Source: Parvicella tangerina (GTDB taxonomy: Bacteria; Bacteroidota; Bacteroidia; Flavobacteriales_D; Parvicellaceae). Taken from it: 64,000 nucleotides of DNA. Location: positions 806,001 to 870,000 of the forward strand of contig NZ_OU015584.1 in NCBI RefSeq assembly GCF_907165195.1. Reading direction: 5' to 3'. Position numbers and translations under genes: made by a program. Shown here one piece after another: positions 16,503 to 25,345 of this stretch. The notes below the pieces were generated by a model that saw only the letters and a program-made list of their open reading frames with translations, had not been told where the DNA came from and did not search any database. Position 1 is the stretch's first letter. The number at the start of each line of letters is the position of its first letter.

Positions 16503-18590
16503 ATGGGGGACAAGAAAAGTGAGAAACAAGATTTTCCGATCATTAACAGAGAGATCAGCTGGTTGTCTTTTAATTCCAGAGTGTTGCAAGAAGCAGAGGA
16601 TAAAACAAATCCGCTGGTTGAGCGACTAAGGTTTTTGGGGATTTTCTCTAATAATCTTGATGAGTTTTACCGTGTGAGGGTTGCTTCCGTTAGAAGAATG
16701 GAAAGTCTGGATAAGAAAACGTTGAAAGAGTACCACGTTGATCCTACGTCATTGCTCAAGGAAATCTCAACGACCGTTGCAGAACAACAAAAAAAGTTTG
16801 AGTCGATTTATAATGGGCTCAAAGAGGAGTTTAAAGAAGAGGGGATCATCTTCCTGAATGAGCAAGAGTTAGATGACAAGCAGCGAGAAGAGGTGTCCGA
16901 TTATTTTGCGGAAGAGGTGAGGGCGAATATTATTCCGCTGATGTTAGATAAGAAAAGGGAACTCCCCAACTTAAAGGATAAAGAGATTTATCTGGCGATT
17001 AAGTTGAGCAATAAGAAGGATAGTAAAGTCCTTTACAGCCTGATTAAAGTTCCGACAAGTGCCGTTTCCAGGTTTTATGTTTTCGAGCAAACTGGACCGA
17101 ATGGAGAGACTTATGTGATTCTCCTAGATGATATAATTCGAGCTAATCTTAGTGATATCTATTCCATTTTTTCTTTTGATAATCTTGAAGCATACACTAT
17201 TAAATTTACCAGAGATGCTGAATTGGATATAGATGATGATATTGCCTCAAGTTTGCTAGAACAAATTTCCAGAAGTTTAGAGAATAGAAAAGTAGCTGAA
17301 CCCGTTCGGTTTGTCCACGATAAAGAAATCCCGGATGATCTATTGTACTTTTTGACAAAGAAGTTGGGAATCGTTACGAGTTACAATATTAAACCGGGCG
17401 GTAGGTATCACAATTTTAAAGACTTCATGGGCTTCCCCGCATTGGGAGGAAGTAAAATGACCTACACACCTTTGCCTCCATTGAAGCACCCGTTTGTTGA
17501 TACATCGAAGCGATTGGTTCCTCAGATCAGGGAGCGAGACATTATGCTGAATTATCCTTATCAGTCATTTGATGTAATCATAGATCTTTTGAGGGAAGCA
17601 GCCATCGACCCTAAGGTCACTAAGATTTGTATTAACCTTTACCGAGTTGCAAGTACGAGTAAGATCATTAACGCATTGGTTAGTGCTGTAAGGAATGGGA
17701 AGAAAGTGCAGGTGATTGTAGAATTAAGAGCTCGATTTGATGAGCAAAACAACATCTATTGGTCGAATGTCTTACAAGAGGCGGGGGCTGAGATTATTTT
17801 CGGAGTTAAAGGCTTGAAGGTACATTCTAAGTTGATCTTGATCGAGCGGAAACGAAAATCTGATTATGAATACATTGCTCACGTTGGTACAGGCAATTTT
17901 CATGAAGGCACTGCTCGGATTTATGGTGATACTGCCTTGTTAACCACGGATACCAGAATTGCTTTAGAAGTTAAAAAGGTCTTCGAGTTTTTTGAAAATA
18001 ACTATAAAGTAAAGCGCTATTCGCACTTGATCATTTCTCCCAATGGTTCCCGAAGAAAGTTTAACCAACTCATCAATAATGAGATCAGGAACGCCAAGCG
18101 AGGAGAACGAGCAGAAATTATCCTCAAGCTGAATAATCTGGTTGACGAGGAGTTAATCAAAAAGCTTTACGAAGCCAGTCAGGCAGGGGTCAAGATTGTT
18201 TTGATCATTCGAGGAATTTGCTCGCTGGTGCCTGGAGTTAAGGGATGGAGTGAAAATATTGAAGCGATCAGTATTGTAGATCGTTTTCTTGAACATTCGA
18301 GAATACTGTATTTTTATGCAGGTGGGGATGAGAAAATTTTTATTTCTTCAGCAGATTGGATGGTTAGAAATCTGGATTTAAGGGTTGAGGTTACCGCACC
18401 GATTTATGATGAGGATCTCAAGAAAAAACTAAAAAAAATGTTGGCCATCCAAATCAAATCTAACGTTAAAACGAGATTGTTGGATAGGGAATTGTCTAAT
18501 ACTTACAGGGAGGTGAAAGGAGAGCCAATTAGAGCACAACTTGAGACCTACGAGTACTTCCGTACCAAATATGCCAAAAAGAATAAATGA
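16503..18590 (+). CDS. ppk1: Polyphosphate kinase 1
   Basis: The 695-residue protein is full length for PPK1, which makes inorganic polyphosphate from ATP. Domains in order are the N domain (INREISWLSFNSRVLQEAED, FLGIFSNNLDEFYRVRVASV), the head domain, and two phospholipase-D-like catalytic domains. The autophosphorylated His441 lies in GLKVHSKLILIER and the second conserved His460 in AHVGTGNFHEGTARIYGD. Arg and Lys of the nucleotide pocket are present in NLYRVASTSKI. It is preceded by its own promoter and terminator-bounded region. A histidine kinase gene starts about 40 bp downstream. Confidence 0.96.
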   Translation: MGDKKSEKQDFPIINREISWLSFNSRVLQEAEDKTNPLVERLRFLGIFSNNLDEFYRVRVASVRRMESLDKKTLKEYHVDPTSLLKEISTTVAEQQKKFESIYNGLKEEFKEEGIIFLNEQELDDKQREEVSDYFAEEVRANIIPLMLDKKRELPNLKDKEIYLAIKLSNKKDSKVLYSLIKVPTSAVSRFYVFEQTGPNGETYVILLDDIIRANLSDIYSIFSFDNLEAYTIKFTRDAELDIDDDIASSLLEQISRSLENRKVAEPVRFVHDKEIPDDLLYFLTKKLGIVTSYNIKPGGRYHNFKDFMGFPALGGSKMTYTPLPPLKHPFVDTSKRLVPQIRERDIMLNYPYQSFDVIIDLLREAAIDPKVTKICINLYRVASTSKIINALVSAVRNGKKVQVIVELRARFDEQNNIYWSNVLQEAGAEIIFGVKGLKVHSKLILIERKRKSDYEYIAHVGTGNFHEGTARIYGDTALLTTDTRIALEVKKVFEFFENNYKVKRYSHLIISPNGSRRKFNQLINNEIRNAKRGERAEIILKLNNLVDEELIKKLYEASQAGVKIVLIIRGICSLVPGVKGWSENIEAISIVDRFLEHSRILYFYAGGDEKIFISSADWMVRNLDLRVEVTAPIYDEDLKKKLKKMLAIQIKSNVKTRLLDRELSNTYREVKGEPIRAQLETYEYFRTKYAKKNK

Positions 18591-18631
18591 TTGCTTTTTA
18601 CGTTAACTTAGCGACACGTAATTTGTAGCCA

Positions 18632-20125
18632 TTGAATTTATACTCGAATAAACAGCGCTGGAAACTGGTCCTCTTTGTGGTCGCCTTAGTGATCATTGCC
18701 ATTGCCATTTGGTATGCAAGTTATATCACCAAAAAGGTAAGAGATGCAGAAATTCAGCGAGTTAATAACTGGGGTGAGACGATTAGAAAGAAAGCAGAAT
18801 TGGTACGAATTACCAATGAGAGTTTTATTCAAATTGCTGAGAGTGAGCAACAATATGTAGAGATGTGGGTAGGTGCAATGCAGGAAATGCAAAAGGATCT
18901 GACAGACTACAGTTTCCCGCTTAAAGTGATACAAAGTAACGATACGATACCATTAATACTTACCGAAAATGGGAATTTCGTGTCTTCGAGTAATTTGTCA
19001 GAGGAACAAAAGCACCCTGATAGTATAACGAAGTATCTGAAGGAATGGCCAAAGAAAAATGATCCGATTGAGATTCAGTATGCGGACAATAAAAGTCAAA
19101 TTATCTACTATAAAAACAGTGCTGAGTTTGACCAGTTAAAGATTAAAAGGGAGGAGTTGATAGCTTCTTTTAATCGGGATTTAGTAGAGAATATAGATCT
19201 CGTTCCAGTATTGTTTGTAGATGAGAAATTGAACGAAGTTATTGCAACAAATTTGGACTCAAGCCTGATTGATTCCCCCGAAAAGTTAGCAAAAGTTAAG
19301 CAGGAGATGAGTTTAGAAAATGACCCAATTGAATTGGAGTTGGGAGAGGGGCATGTGGGTGTTTTGTATTATCAGGAGAGCGAAACACTTGGGCAGTTGC
19401 GGTATTATCCTTTTGTAATCTTGAGTTTGATAGCAGTATTCACGCTTGTTTCCTATTTGCTGTTCAGCACTTTTCGAAGAGCCGAACAGAATCAAGTATG
19501 GGTGGGAATGGCTAAAGAGACAGCGCATCAATTGGGTACACCACTTTCATCACTAGTAGCATGGATTGAACTTTTGAGATCCGAGGGTGTGAATGAAGAT
19601 TATTTGTCTGAAATGGAAAAGGATCTAAATCGCCTGAACACGGTGACAGATCGTTTTTCAAAGATTGGTTCCGAGTCCAAGCTAGAAAAGTTGGATCTGG
19701 TTAATTTGACTGTCGATAATATAAATTACTTAAAGCAGAGAATTTCTGGACAAGTAGAGATTACAGTTCAAGGAGATGACCAGCAACTCACGAGTAACTT
19801 GAGTCCATCTCTATTCAGTTGGGTAATAGAAAATATTGTTAAGAATGGTGTTGATGCGATGGAAGGGAGTGGAAGAATCCAAGTGCTATTCGGCTCTGAA
19901 AAGAGTGTTAACTACATTGAGATTACAGATACAGGAAAAGGAATTCCAAATAATGCCTTGAAAACCGTTTTTCAACCGGGATATACGACTAAAAAACGTG
20001 GTTGGGGGTTAGGACTATCGTTAGCAAGACGAATCATTGAAGAGCATCATCATGGTAAGATCTTCGTGAAGTCTTCTGAAGTTGGAAAAGGGACTACGTT
20101 TAGAATTGAGGTGCCTAAAATTTAG
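18632..20125 (+). CDS. Orphan membrane sensor histidine kinase
   Basis: The 497-residue protein starts at TTG 18632; no ATG is available near the N-terminal membrane span. It has a span at about residues 12-30, a sensor region of about 230 residues, a second span near 261-284 and, with no HAMP, a HisKA-like helix with His299 in AKETAHQLGTPLSSL. The ATPase domain has the N box (ENIVKNGVDAM), G1 (DTGKGIP) and G2 (GWGLGLSLARRII). No response regulator is nearby, so the partner is unknown. The gene ends by overlapping the stop codon of the convergent GMC gene (TTAG, 3 bases). Confidence 0.88.
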   Translation: MNLYSNKQRWKLVLFVVALVIIAIAIWYASYITKKVRDAEIQRVNNWGETIRKKAELVRITNESFIQIAESEQQYVEMWVGAMQEMQKDLTDYSFPLKVIQSNDTIPLILTENGNFVSSSNLSEEQKHPDSITKYLKEWPKKNDPIEIQYADNKSQIIYYKNSAEFDQLKIKREELIASFNRDLVENIDLVPVLFVDEKLNEVIATNLDSSLIDSPEKLAKVKQEMSLENDPIELELGEGHVGVLYYQESETLGQLRYYPFVILSLIAVFTLVSYLLFSTFRRAEQNQVWVGMAKETAHQLGTPLSSLVAWIELLRSEGVNEDYLSEMEKDLNRLNTVTDRFSKIGSESKLEKLDLVNLTVDNINYLKQRISGQVEITVQGDDQQLTSNLSPSLFSWVIENIVKNGVDAMEGSGRIQVLFGSEKSVNYIEITDTGKGIPNNALKTVFQPGYTTKKRGWGLGLSLARRIIEEHHHGKIFVKSSEVGKGTTFRIEVPKI

Positions 20126-21792
20126 ATAGTCTTTAGTCTCTCCAAAATCTTATCTGCAACCCTAAACGCATTTGCATAAATGGTGAACGTGAATGTCGTG
20201 CTCCCACCAGTTGGCATGAAAGAGCCATCTGTCACGTAGAGGTTTTCAACCTCATGTGCTTTGCAATTAGCGTCAAGCACAGATGTCTCTGGGTCAATTC
20301 CAAATCGACAACCACCTGCTTGCAAGTTCACGCTGGGATAGTTTGATATCGTATAAGAAATGTTCTTTCCTCCCATTTTCTCTAGAATAGGAATCGTGTT
20401 TTTAGCTAAAATTTCGCCAACCGTTTTATCATAACTGATCGCCCCTGTCCAAATCTTACCAACGGGATCTCCCCATTTGTCAAATTTATCGTCAGAAAGT
20501 TCTACAAAACAATCATCGTTGGGCGACCAATCGGTGAATATCTCAAACTTTAGTCTTCTTTGTTTAGTGAAATAGCCGTGAATTTTTTCCTTTAATGCTG
20601 TGCCGTAAAGTAGATCATTACCATCCCATTTTGCTCTGATAGTTCTACTCACTGGGTTGGCATGATCCCAGAGAAAGTCAATCGTCCCTCCTTTTATTTT
20701 TTTTCCTTCTTTTTCAATCTCGTACCACTCCTGACAAGCTCTGTTTACAAATAGCCCAGGCGCCTTTAGTTTTTGAGCCGTATCTGGGTCAAAATCATCG
20801 TAATTGAGATTACAAGAGCCTACACCACCTGAGGAGAAAACAAGGTTTTTACCCACCTGATCATTGTTATTGGCCAATCCATTTGGAAAGTCCTTGTTCT
20901 TACTCATTAGCAGTAAGCGCGAAGTTTCAGTAGCTTGAGCAGCAATGACAAATAAGTTTGCTTCAATGAATTGTTTTTGGTCTTCAGCGTCATAATAGTT
21001 GGCCCTGATGACCTTACCCTTTCCATCAGTTTCCAAATGAAAGACTTTTGCGAAAGGAATGATTTCTAAATTTCCTGTTTCAAGAGCGGGCTCTAAAAGT
21101 GCAGAACGTGCACTCCCTTTTGCGGATGAACTACACCCGTAACTGCCACAATAGTTGGAGTAATAGCAAGCATTTCTTTTGTCTTTTCCTTTAGAGATGA
21201 TTGCCCTTGGTGTTCCAAAAGTGCTGATCTTTAGTTCTCCAGCAGCCTTGTCGATGAGGTCAGAGACAATATTGGTGGCCAGAGGCGCATAAGGAAAGTC
21301 AGGAGTTGATCTGGGTTCGAGGTATTTGTGCTGGTTGACTTTGCCCGAGACGCCTATCACTTCCTCTACCTTGGCGTAGTAAGGCTCAAGGTCATCATAG
21401 CTAATTGGCCAGTCTGTAATATTTGCACCTTCGATTTCTCCATAAGTAGACTTCAGCTTAAAGTCCTGCGGCTTCATTCTGTGGAAATAGCCGCTCATGA
21501 AGTTAGAAGAACCGCCAACTACATTTCCGTTCCAAAAGTCACTTCCCGTATCGGCAGTGTTCTTTACAGACCAGTTTCCATCTGAGTTTTTTCGTACGAT
21601 TTGGTGACTTTCATCTTCTAAATTAGGAATGTATAAGTCCTTTCGTGTGGCAACAAGTTCATCTTTAGTAAAATCTTCTGTTTTTAGCCATGGACCTTTT
21701 TCCAACACCACTACCTTATATCCAGCTTTGCTCAGTTCGTAAGCCACAGGTGACGCTCCCGCTCCACTTCCTATGATACAGATATCCTTCAT
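20122..21792 (-). CDS. GMC-family FAD oxidoreductase, catalytic subunit
   Basis: The 556-residue protein begins with the FAD-binding motif GSGAGA (residues 8-13). It has a mid-region CYYSNYCGSYGCSSSAKGSARSALLEPA and a C-terminal NLYVTDGSFMPTGGSTTFTFTIYANAFRVADKI, as in the large subunit of gluconate-2-dehydrogenase-type GMC enzymes. It oxidises an alcohol or sugar-type substrate that cannot be read from the sequence. It has no signal peptide of its own. Its start overlaps the end of a Tat-signal small-subunit gene by four bases, so it would be exported as a complex. A His usually found just before the GG.R.G segment is not obvious here (SVNLQAGGCRFG). Confidence 0.85.
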   Translation of the reverse strand: MKDICIIGSGAGASPVAYELSKAGYKVVVLEKGPWLKTEDFTKDELVATRKDLYIPNLEDESHQIVRKNSDGNWSVKNTADTGSDFWNGNVVGGSSNFMSGYFHRMKPQDFKLKSTYGEIEGANITDWPISYDDLEPYYAKVEEVIGVSGKVNQHKYLEPRSTPDFPYAPLATNIVSDLIDKAAGELKISTFGTPRAIISKGKDKRNACYYSNYCGSYGCSSSAKGSARSALLEPALETGNLEIIPFAKVFHLETDGKGKVIRANYYDAEDQKQFIEANLFVIAAQATETSRLLLMSKNKDFPNGLANNNDQVGKNLVFSSGGVGSCNLNYDDFDPDTAQKLKAPGLFVNRACQEWYEIEKEGKKIKGGTIDFLWDHANPVSRTIRAKWDGNDLLYGTALKEKIHGYFTKQRRLKFEIFTDWSPNDDCFVELSDDKFDKWGDPVGKIWTGAISYDKTVGEILAKNTIPILEKMGGKNISYTISNYPSVNLQAGGCRFGIDPETSVLDANCKAHEVENLYVTDGSFMPTGGSTTFTFTIYANAFRVADKILERLKTI

Positions 21793-22427
21793 GAGATATT
21801 TGGCTTTATTTTGGAAAGGATTTCAGGGTATTTAGTATTATTATCAGGTCTCGGACTTCCAGGAGTGTGCTCGAGCCATTTCCATCCATTTTCATTGGTG
21901 TTTCCACCATAAATGGGGTCTAGTAACGTAGCTTCAAAGATCACTGTGATCATTCTGGAAATAAAACTCTCAAACCACCCTTCAGACATGTTCTTGAGAA
22001 GAAAGTTCTCTTTTTCTATATCTTCTAATGAATAAAAGTTTTTGTCCATTTGCTCTTTGCATAAGTCAAATACCTGAATGCTCTTCCCAACAAAATAATC
22101 TTTTTCAGATGCTGGTAAATGCGGATCATTGAGTGACCATAAGAAGTATTGATGAGCATTCATTGCAGCAGCTGATGGTCCGTTTCCCTCTTCAGGCAGT
22201 AAGAAGTTTTGAAGGGTATAAATATTCTTCATTTCTTCATGAGTGAAAATACCACCTCCGTCTAAATTAGGAGCATCCTCATTGGTGTTTGTTTCACAAG
22301 AAGTGACCCAAGGCAAGCTCATCGCAGCGCTTCCCAAAAGGGCAAGTTGTAACCATTTTCGTCTGTTCAGGTGCCACTGGTGTTCCTTGCCTAGCTCGTC
22401 TTCCTCTATTTCGTATAGTCTCTTCAA
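21789..22427 (-). CDS. Gluconate-2-dehydrogenase-type small subunit with Tat signal
   Basis: The 212-residue protein starts at TTG (22425-22427); no ATG occurs before the signal. A polar 20-residue leader is followed by a twin-arginine motif (NRRKWLQLALLG) and a hydrophobic stretch ending SLPWVTSC, so it is probably exported folded by Tat and perhaps lipid-anchored at the Cys. The remainder is the helical small-subunit domain with EEMKNIYTLQNFLLPEEGN and WKWLEHTPGSPRPD. It carries the GMC catalytic subunit to the periplasm. The usual cytochrome c subunit is not present in the neighbourhood. Confidence 0.82.
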   Translation of the reverse strand: MKRLYEIEEDELGKEHQWHLNRRKWLQLALLGSAAMSLPWVTSCETNTNEDAPNLDGGGIFTHEEMKNIYTLQNFLLPEEGNGPSAAAMNAHQYFLWSLNDPHLPASEKDYFVGKSIQVFDLCKEQMDKNFYSLEDIEKENFLLKNMSEGWFESFISRMITVIFEATLLDPIYGGNTNENGWKWLEHTPGSPRPDNNTKYPEILSKIKPNIS

Positions 22428-22434
22428 CGGTTGT

Positions 22435-22442
22435 CAAAGTTA
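22435..22442 (-). promoter_or_regulatory. -7 box of the dehydrogenase pair
   Basis: Minus-strand TAACTTTG, full match to TAnnTTTG, with seven bases before the TTG start at 22427. The message would be leaderless or nearly so. Confidence 0.5.
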
Positions 22443-22454
22443 ATTATTGGGAAC

Positions 22455-22480
22455 AAAAAAGGTGTCCTAAGCAGAACACC
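22455..22480 (-). terminator. Terminator after the His/Cys-rich lipoprotein gene
   Basis: In minus-strand RNA an 8-bp stem (one G-U pair) with a GCUU loop occupies 22461-22480 and runs into a T-run at 22455-22460. It closes the gene ending at 22508. Confidence 0.8.
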
Positions 22481-22507
22481 TTTTTCATAATTCAATGTTG
22501 AATAGGA

Positions 22508-22843
22508 TTAGTGAGCAGCTTCTTCAGCATCTCCACCTCCGCACTGAGATCCGTCACACTTAGGTGCTGGAGCATCAGTAGCATCTCCTGTTCCACAGTT
22601 TTCAGTAGCAGTTGTATCCGTAGCGTCTCCACCACCACAAGTTTCAGTTTCCACATCTACCTCAACTTCAGTTTCAGCTGGAACATCACCTTCAGTTCCG
22701 TGATCGTGATCAGCGTGAGCATCACCACCTTCAGCTTCTGTTGTGGTTTCTTCTTCTGTTGTTTCAGCACATGAAGTCATTGCGAATGAAGTCATTGCTA
22801 CCATAGAAAGGATAAATCCTACTTTTCTAAAGTTCTTTTTCAT
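22508..22843 (-). CDS. Small acidic, His/Cys-rich lipoprotein
   Basis: I start at 22843 (MKKNFRKVGF), giving 111 residues; an upstream ATG at 22879 lies inside the promoter box. A lipoprotein signal (SFAMTSC) is followed by an extremely Glu/Asp/Thr-rich, low-complexity protein. It contains HADHDHG and three Cys-Gly units (CGGGDATD, CGTGDATD, CDGSQCGGGDA) and ends in His. The arrangement suggests a disordered surface or periplasmic chelator of divalent metal, but this is inference from composition. No homologous family is recognised. It is a single-gene unit with its own promoter and terminator. Confidence 0.7.
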   Translation of the reverse strand: MKKNFRKVGFILSMVAMTSFAMTSCAETTEEETTTEAEGGDAHADHDHGTEGDVPAETEVEVDVETETCGGGDATDTTATENCGTGDATDAPAPKCDGSQCGGGDAEEAAH

Positions 22844-22876
22844 CTTTTGGTTTTTTAGGTTTTTACTAGTAAGCCG

Positions 22877-22908
22877 CAAAGGTATACAAAAAGAGTTGTT
22901 ATTGTCAA
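22877..22908 (-). promoter_or_regulatory. Promoter of the His/Cys-rich lipoprotein gene
   Basis: Minus strand: TTG (complement of 22906-22908), 21 bases, TACCTTTG (complement of 22877-22884). It matches the Bacteroidota consensus. Confidence 0.6.
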
Positions 22909-22962
22909 CTCAGGAAATAAATTAGTGTCTAATTCAAATCATTTGAAATTAAGCAAGTTAGC

Positions 22963-23844
22963 TTAGTATCCACTACCTGCAGCAGAGATATTCTCTACTG
23001 GATGCCAGGTTGTTTTAACTTCTGAATGATCCAAAATCAAGTATGGTGTCTCCCATGCTTTCTCATGATCAACATCTTCAGAAAGCACTTTTATCCGCTT
23101 TAAGTTATCTACAGCATCTAATTGCAATGCTTTGATTTCAGTTTTGTCCTCTCGGCAATAAGTCACCGCATTAATATCCATGTGAGAACCAAAGTGGGGT
23201 AATAATTCATTGGATTTGCCAGTAAGAATATTTACTACTCCTCCTGAGACGTCACTGGTAGCAAGTACCTCTGCAAACGTAATTGCACACAAAGGTTTTG
23301 ATTCAGACGCCAAAACAACACAAGTATTTCCTCCTGCAATTACTGGAGCTACAACTGAAACTAACCCCAATAAGGAAGACTTTTCCGGAGTAATAATTCC
23401 AACAACTCCTGTTGGTTCGTAGGAAGAGAAATTGAAATGAGATGTAGCGACTGGGTTAATCGCACCAAACACTTGCGTATATTTATCACACCATCCTGCG
23501 AAATAGATTAACCTGTCAATTGACGCATCGACCTCTTTACTTGCTTCAGCTTTACTTGATCCTTGTTGCTCCAGTTCACTTACAAACTGCGCTCTTCTCC
23601 CTTCCAGCATTTCAGCAATTCGGTATAAGATTTGACTTTTGTTGTAAGCTGTTCTGTTACTCCAACCGGCCAAAGCGCCTCTTGCCGCTACCACTGCATT
23701 TCTCAAATCTTTTCTGGAAGATAGGCAGATGTTACCTAGAGCGTTTTTGTCATTCATGGGTTGGTAATACCTTCCAGATTCTGTTCTAGGAAATTTACCA
23801 CCGATATATATCTTGTACGTTTTCAAAACTTCTATACGACTCAT
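22963..23844 (-). CDS. Truncated ALDH-fold protein, pseudo-enzyme subunit of ALDH16 type
   Basis: The 293-residue protein aligns with the NAD-binding half of aldehyde dehydrogenases (opening YKIYIGGKFPRTESGRYY, then GVVGIITPEKSSLLGLVSVVAPVIAGGNTCVVLASE and GGVVNILTGKSNELLPHFG) but ends before the catalytic Cys domain. The fold is not truncated by a visible frameshift; no ALDH C-terminal motif follows. A normal ALDH would carry NFP where it has EKSS. It follows the 492-residue ALDH gene by 11 bp. Together they total 785 residues, about the size of ALDH16, which is one active ALDH domain followed by an inactive truncated one. Confidence 0.82.
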   Translation of the reverse strand: MSRIEVLKTYKIYIGGKFPRTESGRYYQPMNDKNALGNICLSSRKDLRNAVVAARGALAGWSNRTAYNKSQILYRIAEMLEGRRAQFVSELEQQGSSKAEASKEVDASIDRLIYFAGWCDKYTQVFGAINPVATSHFNFSSYEPTGVVGIITPEKSSLLGLVSVVAPVIAGGNTCVVLASESKPLCAITFAEVLATSDVSGGVVNILTGKSNELLPHFGSHMDINAVTYCREDKTEIKALQLDAVDNLKRIKVLSEDVDHEKAWETPYLILDHSEVKTTWHPVENISAAGSGY

Positions 23845-23855
23845 AATACTTTAAA

Positions 23856-25334
23856 TTAACTAAGTTTTAGGTATGGTTCTAGGCCATGAAGCCCGCCTTC
23901 TCTTCCATGCCCACTTTCCTTGTATCCTCCAAAAGGCGAGGTAGGGTCGAACTTGTTGTATGTATTGGCCCAAACCACTCCAGCTCTCATTTGACTGGTC
24001 ATGTTGAAGATCTTTGATCCTTTATCTGTCCATACCCCAGCAGATAAGCCATAAGGTGTGTTGTTTGCTTTTGAGATTACTTCATCTACTGTTCTAAAAG
24101 TCTGAACCGCCAATACTGGTCCGAAGATCTCTTCTTTCGCAATGATATTCGATTGAGCTACATTGGTAAAAAGGGTAGGTGGGCACCAGTATCCTTTCTT
24201 TGGTACTTTACATTTTGGTTGATACATATCCGCGCCTTCCTCTATACCAATTTTAATATATTTTTTGATGGTTTCCAACTGTTTCTTGGAGTTGATTGCA
24301 CCTACATCTGTATTTTTATCCAAAGGATCTCCAAGTCTAAGTGCTTCGATTCGATCTCTCAGTTTACGCATCACCACATCGTAAACAGATTCTTGAACAA
24401 ATAGTCTACTACCCGCACAACAAACATGACCTTGATTGAAGAAAATACCGTTTACTACTCCCTCAATGGCTTGATCTAATGGAGCGTCTTCAAAGATGAT
24501 ATTGGCAGCTTTCCCACCTAATTCCATGGTAGATTTCTTACCAGTTCCAGCGATAGCCTTCATAATGATCTTTCCAACACCTGTGGATCCTGTAAAAGCT
24601 ATCTTATCTACATCTGGATGATTCACAATATGTGATCCAGTTGTTCCGTAGCCAGTTACGATGTTAACCACACCAGCTGGAAGCCCAGCATCTTTGATGA
24701 CTTCTGCTAACTTCAGAGCAGTTAATGGAGTGGTTTCAGCAGGTTTTAGAACCACGCAGTTCCCCGCAGCTAAGGCTGGAGCAATCTTCCATGCGATCAT
24801 CAGCATTGGAAAGTTCCAAGGAGTAATCTGTCCTGCAACACCTAGTGCTTGAGGATTTCTGTTCGGAAATGCATAATCTAATTTGTCTGCCCACCCAGCA
24901 TAATAAAAGAAATGGGCAGCGGCCAATGGCACATCAATGTCTCTAGCCTCTCTGAGAGGTTTTCCACCGTCTAAAGCCTCGATTACTGCAAACTCTCTTG
25001 CTCTTTCCTGAATTAATCGTGCAATTCTGTAAATATATTTCCCTCTTTCTTTACCAGATATTTTACTCCATTCTCCGTTAAAAGCCTTTCTGGCTGCCTT
25101 AACAGCTAGGTCGATATCTTTTTCATCCGCTTCTGCAACTTCAGCTAATACTTCCTCATTGGCTGGATTTATCGTTTTGAAATATTTTCCTGATTTTGGT
25201 TTTACGAATTTTCCACCAATAAAAAGATCATACTTCTTTTTCAAGTTGATGTGACCAGTACTTTCTGGAGCGGGAGCATAGTCCCAGTCAGAAGACAAGT
25301 CCAGTGATATGTTTTTAGTTGATTTCTTTGCCAT
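23856..25334 (-). CDS. Aldehyde dehydrogenase, catalytic half of an ALDH16-like pair
   Basis: The 492-residue protein is a complete NAD-dependent ALDH. Catalytic residues are visible: Asn174 (TPWNFP), Glu271 (MELGGKAANIIF) and Cys305 (FFNQGHVCCAGSR). Motifs for NAD binding (AFTGSTGVGKII) and the C-terminal FGGYKESGHGREGGLHGLEPYLKLS are intact. An N-terminal extension of about 30 residues precedes the fold. It lies 11 bp after deoC and 11 bp before the truncated ALDH gene. It may oxidise acetaldehyde released by the neighbouring deoxyribose-phosphate aldolase, or another aldehyde; the substrate is inferred from context. Confidence 0.93.
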   Translation of the reverse strand: MAKKSTKNISLDLSSDWDYAPAPESTGHINLKKKYDLFIGGKFVKPKSGKYFKTINPANEEVLAEVAEADEKDIDLAVKAARKAFNGEWSKISGKERGKYIYRIARLIQERAREFAVIEALDGGKPLREARDIDVPLAAAHFFYYAGWADKLDYAFPNRNPQALGVAGQITPWNFPMLMIAWKIAPALAAGNCVVLKPAETTPLTALKLAEVIKDAGLPAGVVNIVTGYGTTGSHIVNHPDVDKIAFTGSTGVGKIIMKAIAGTGKKSTMELGGKAANIIFEDAPLDQAIEGVVNGIFFNQGHVCCAGSRLFVQESVYDVVMRKLRDRIEALRLGDPLDKNTDVGAINSKKQLETIKKYIKIGIEEGADMYQPKCKVPKKGYWCPPTLFTNVAQSNIIAKEEIFGPVLAVQTFRTVDEVISKANNTPYGLSAGVWTDKGSKIFNMTSQMRAGVVWANTYNKFDPTSPFGGYKESGHGREGGLHGLEPYLKLS

Positions 25335-25345
25335 TCTAAATCTTT

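Noticed and set aside
22963-23844. Truncated ALDH as a decayed pseudogene
   Set aside because: No frameshift, no in-frame stop inside the conserved part and no remaining C-terminal ALDH motif; spacing to the upstream ALDH gene is tight, so it looks functional.
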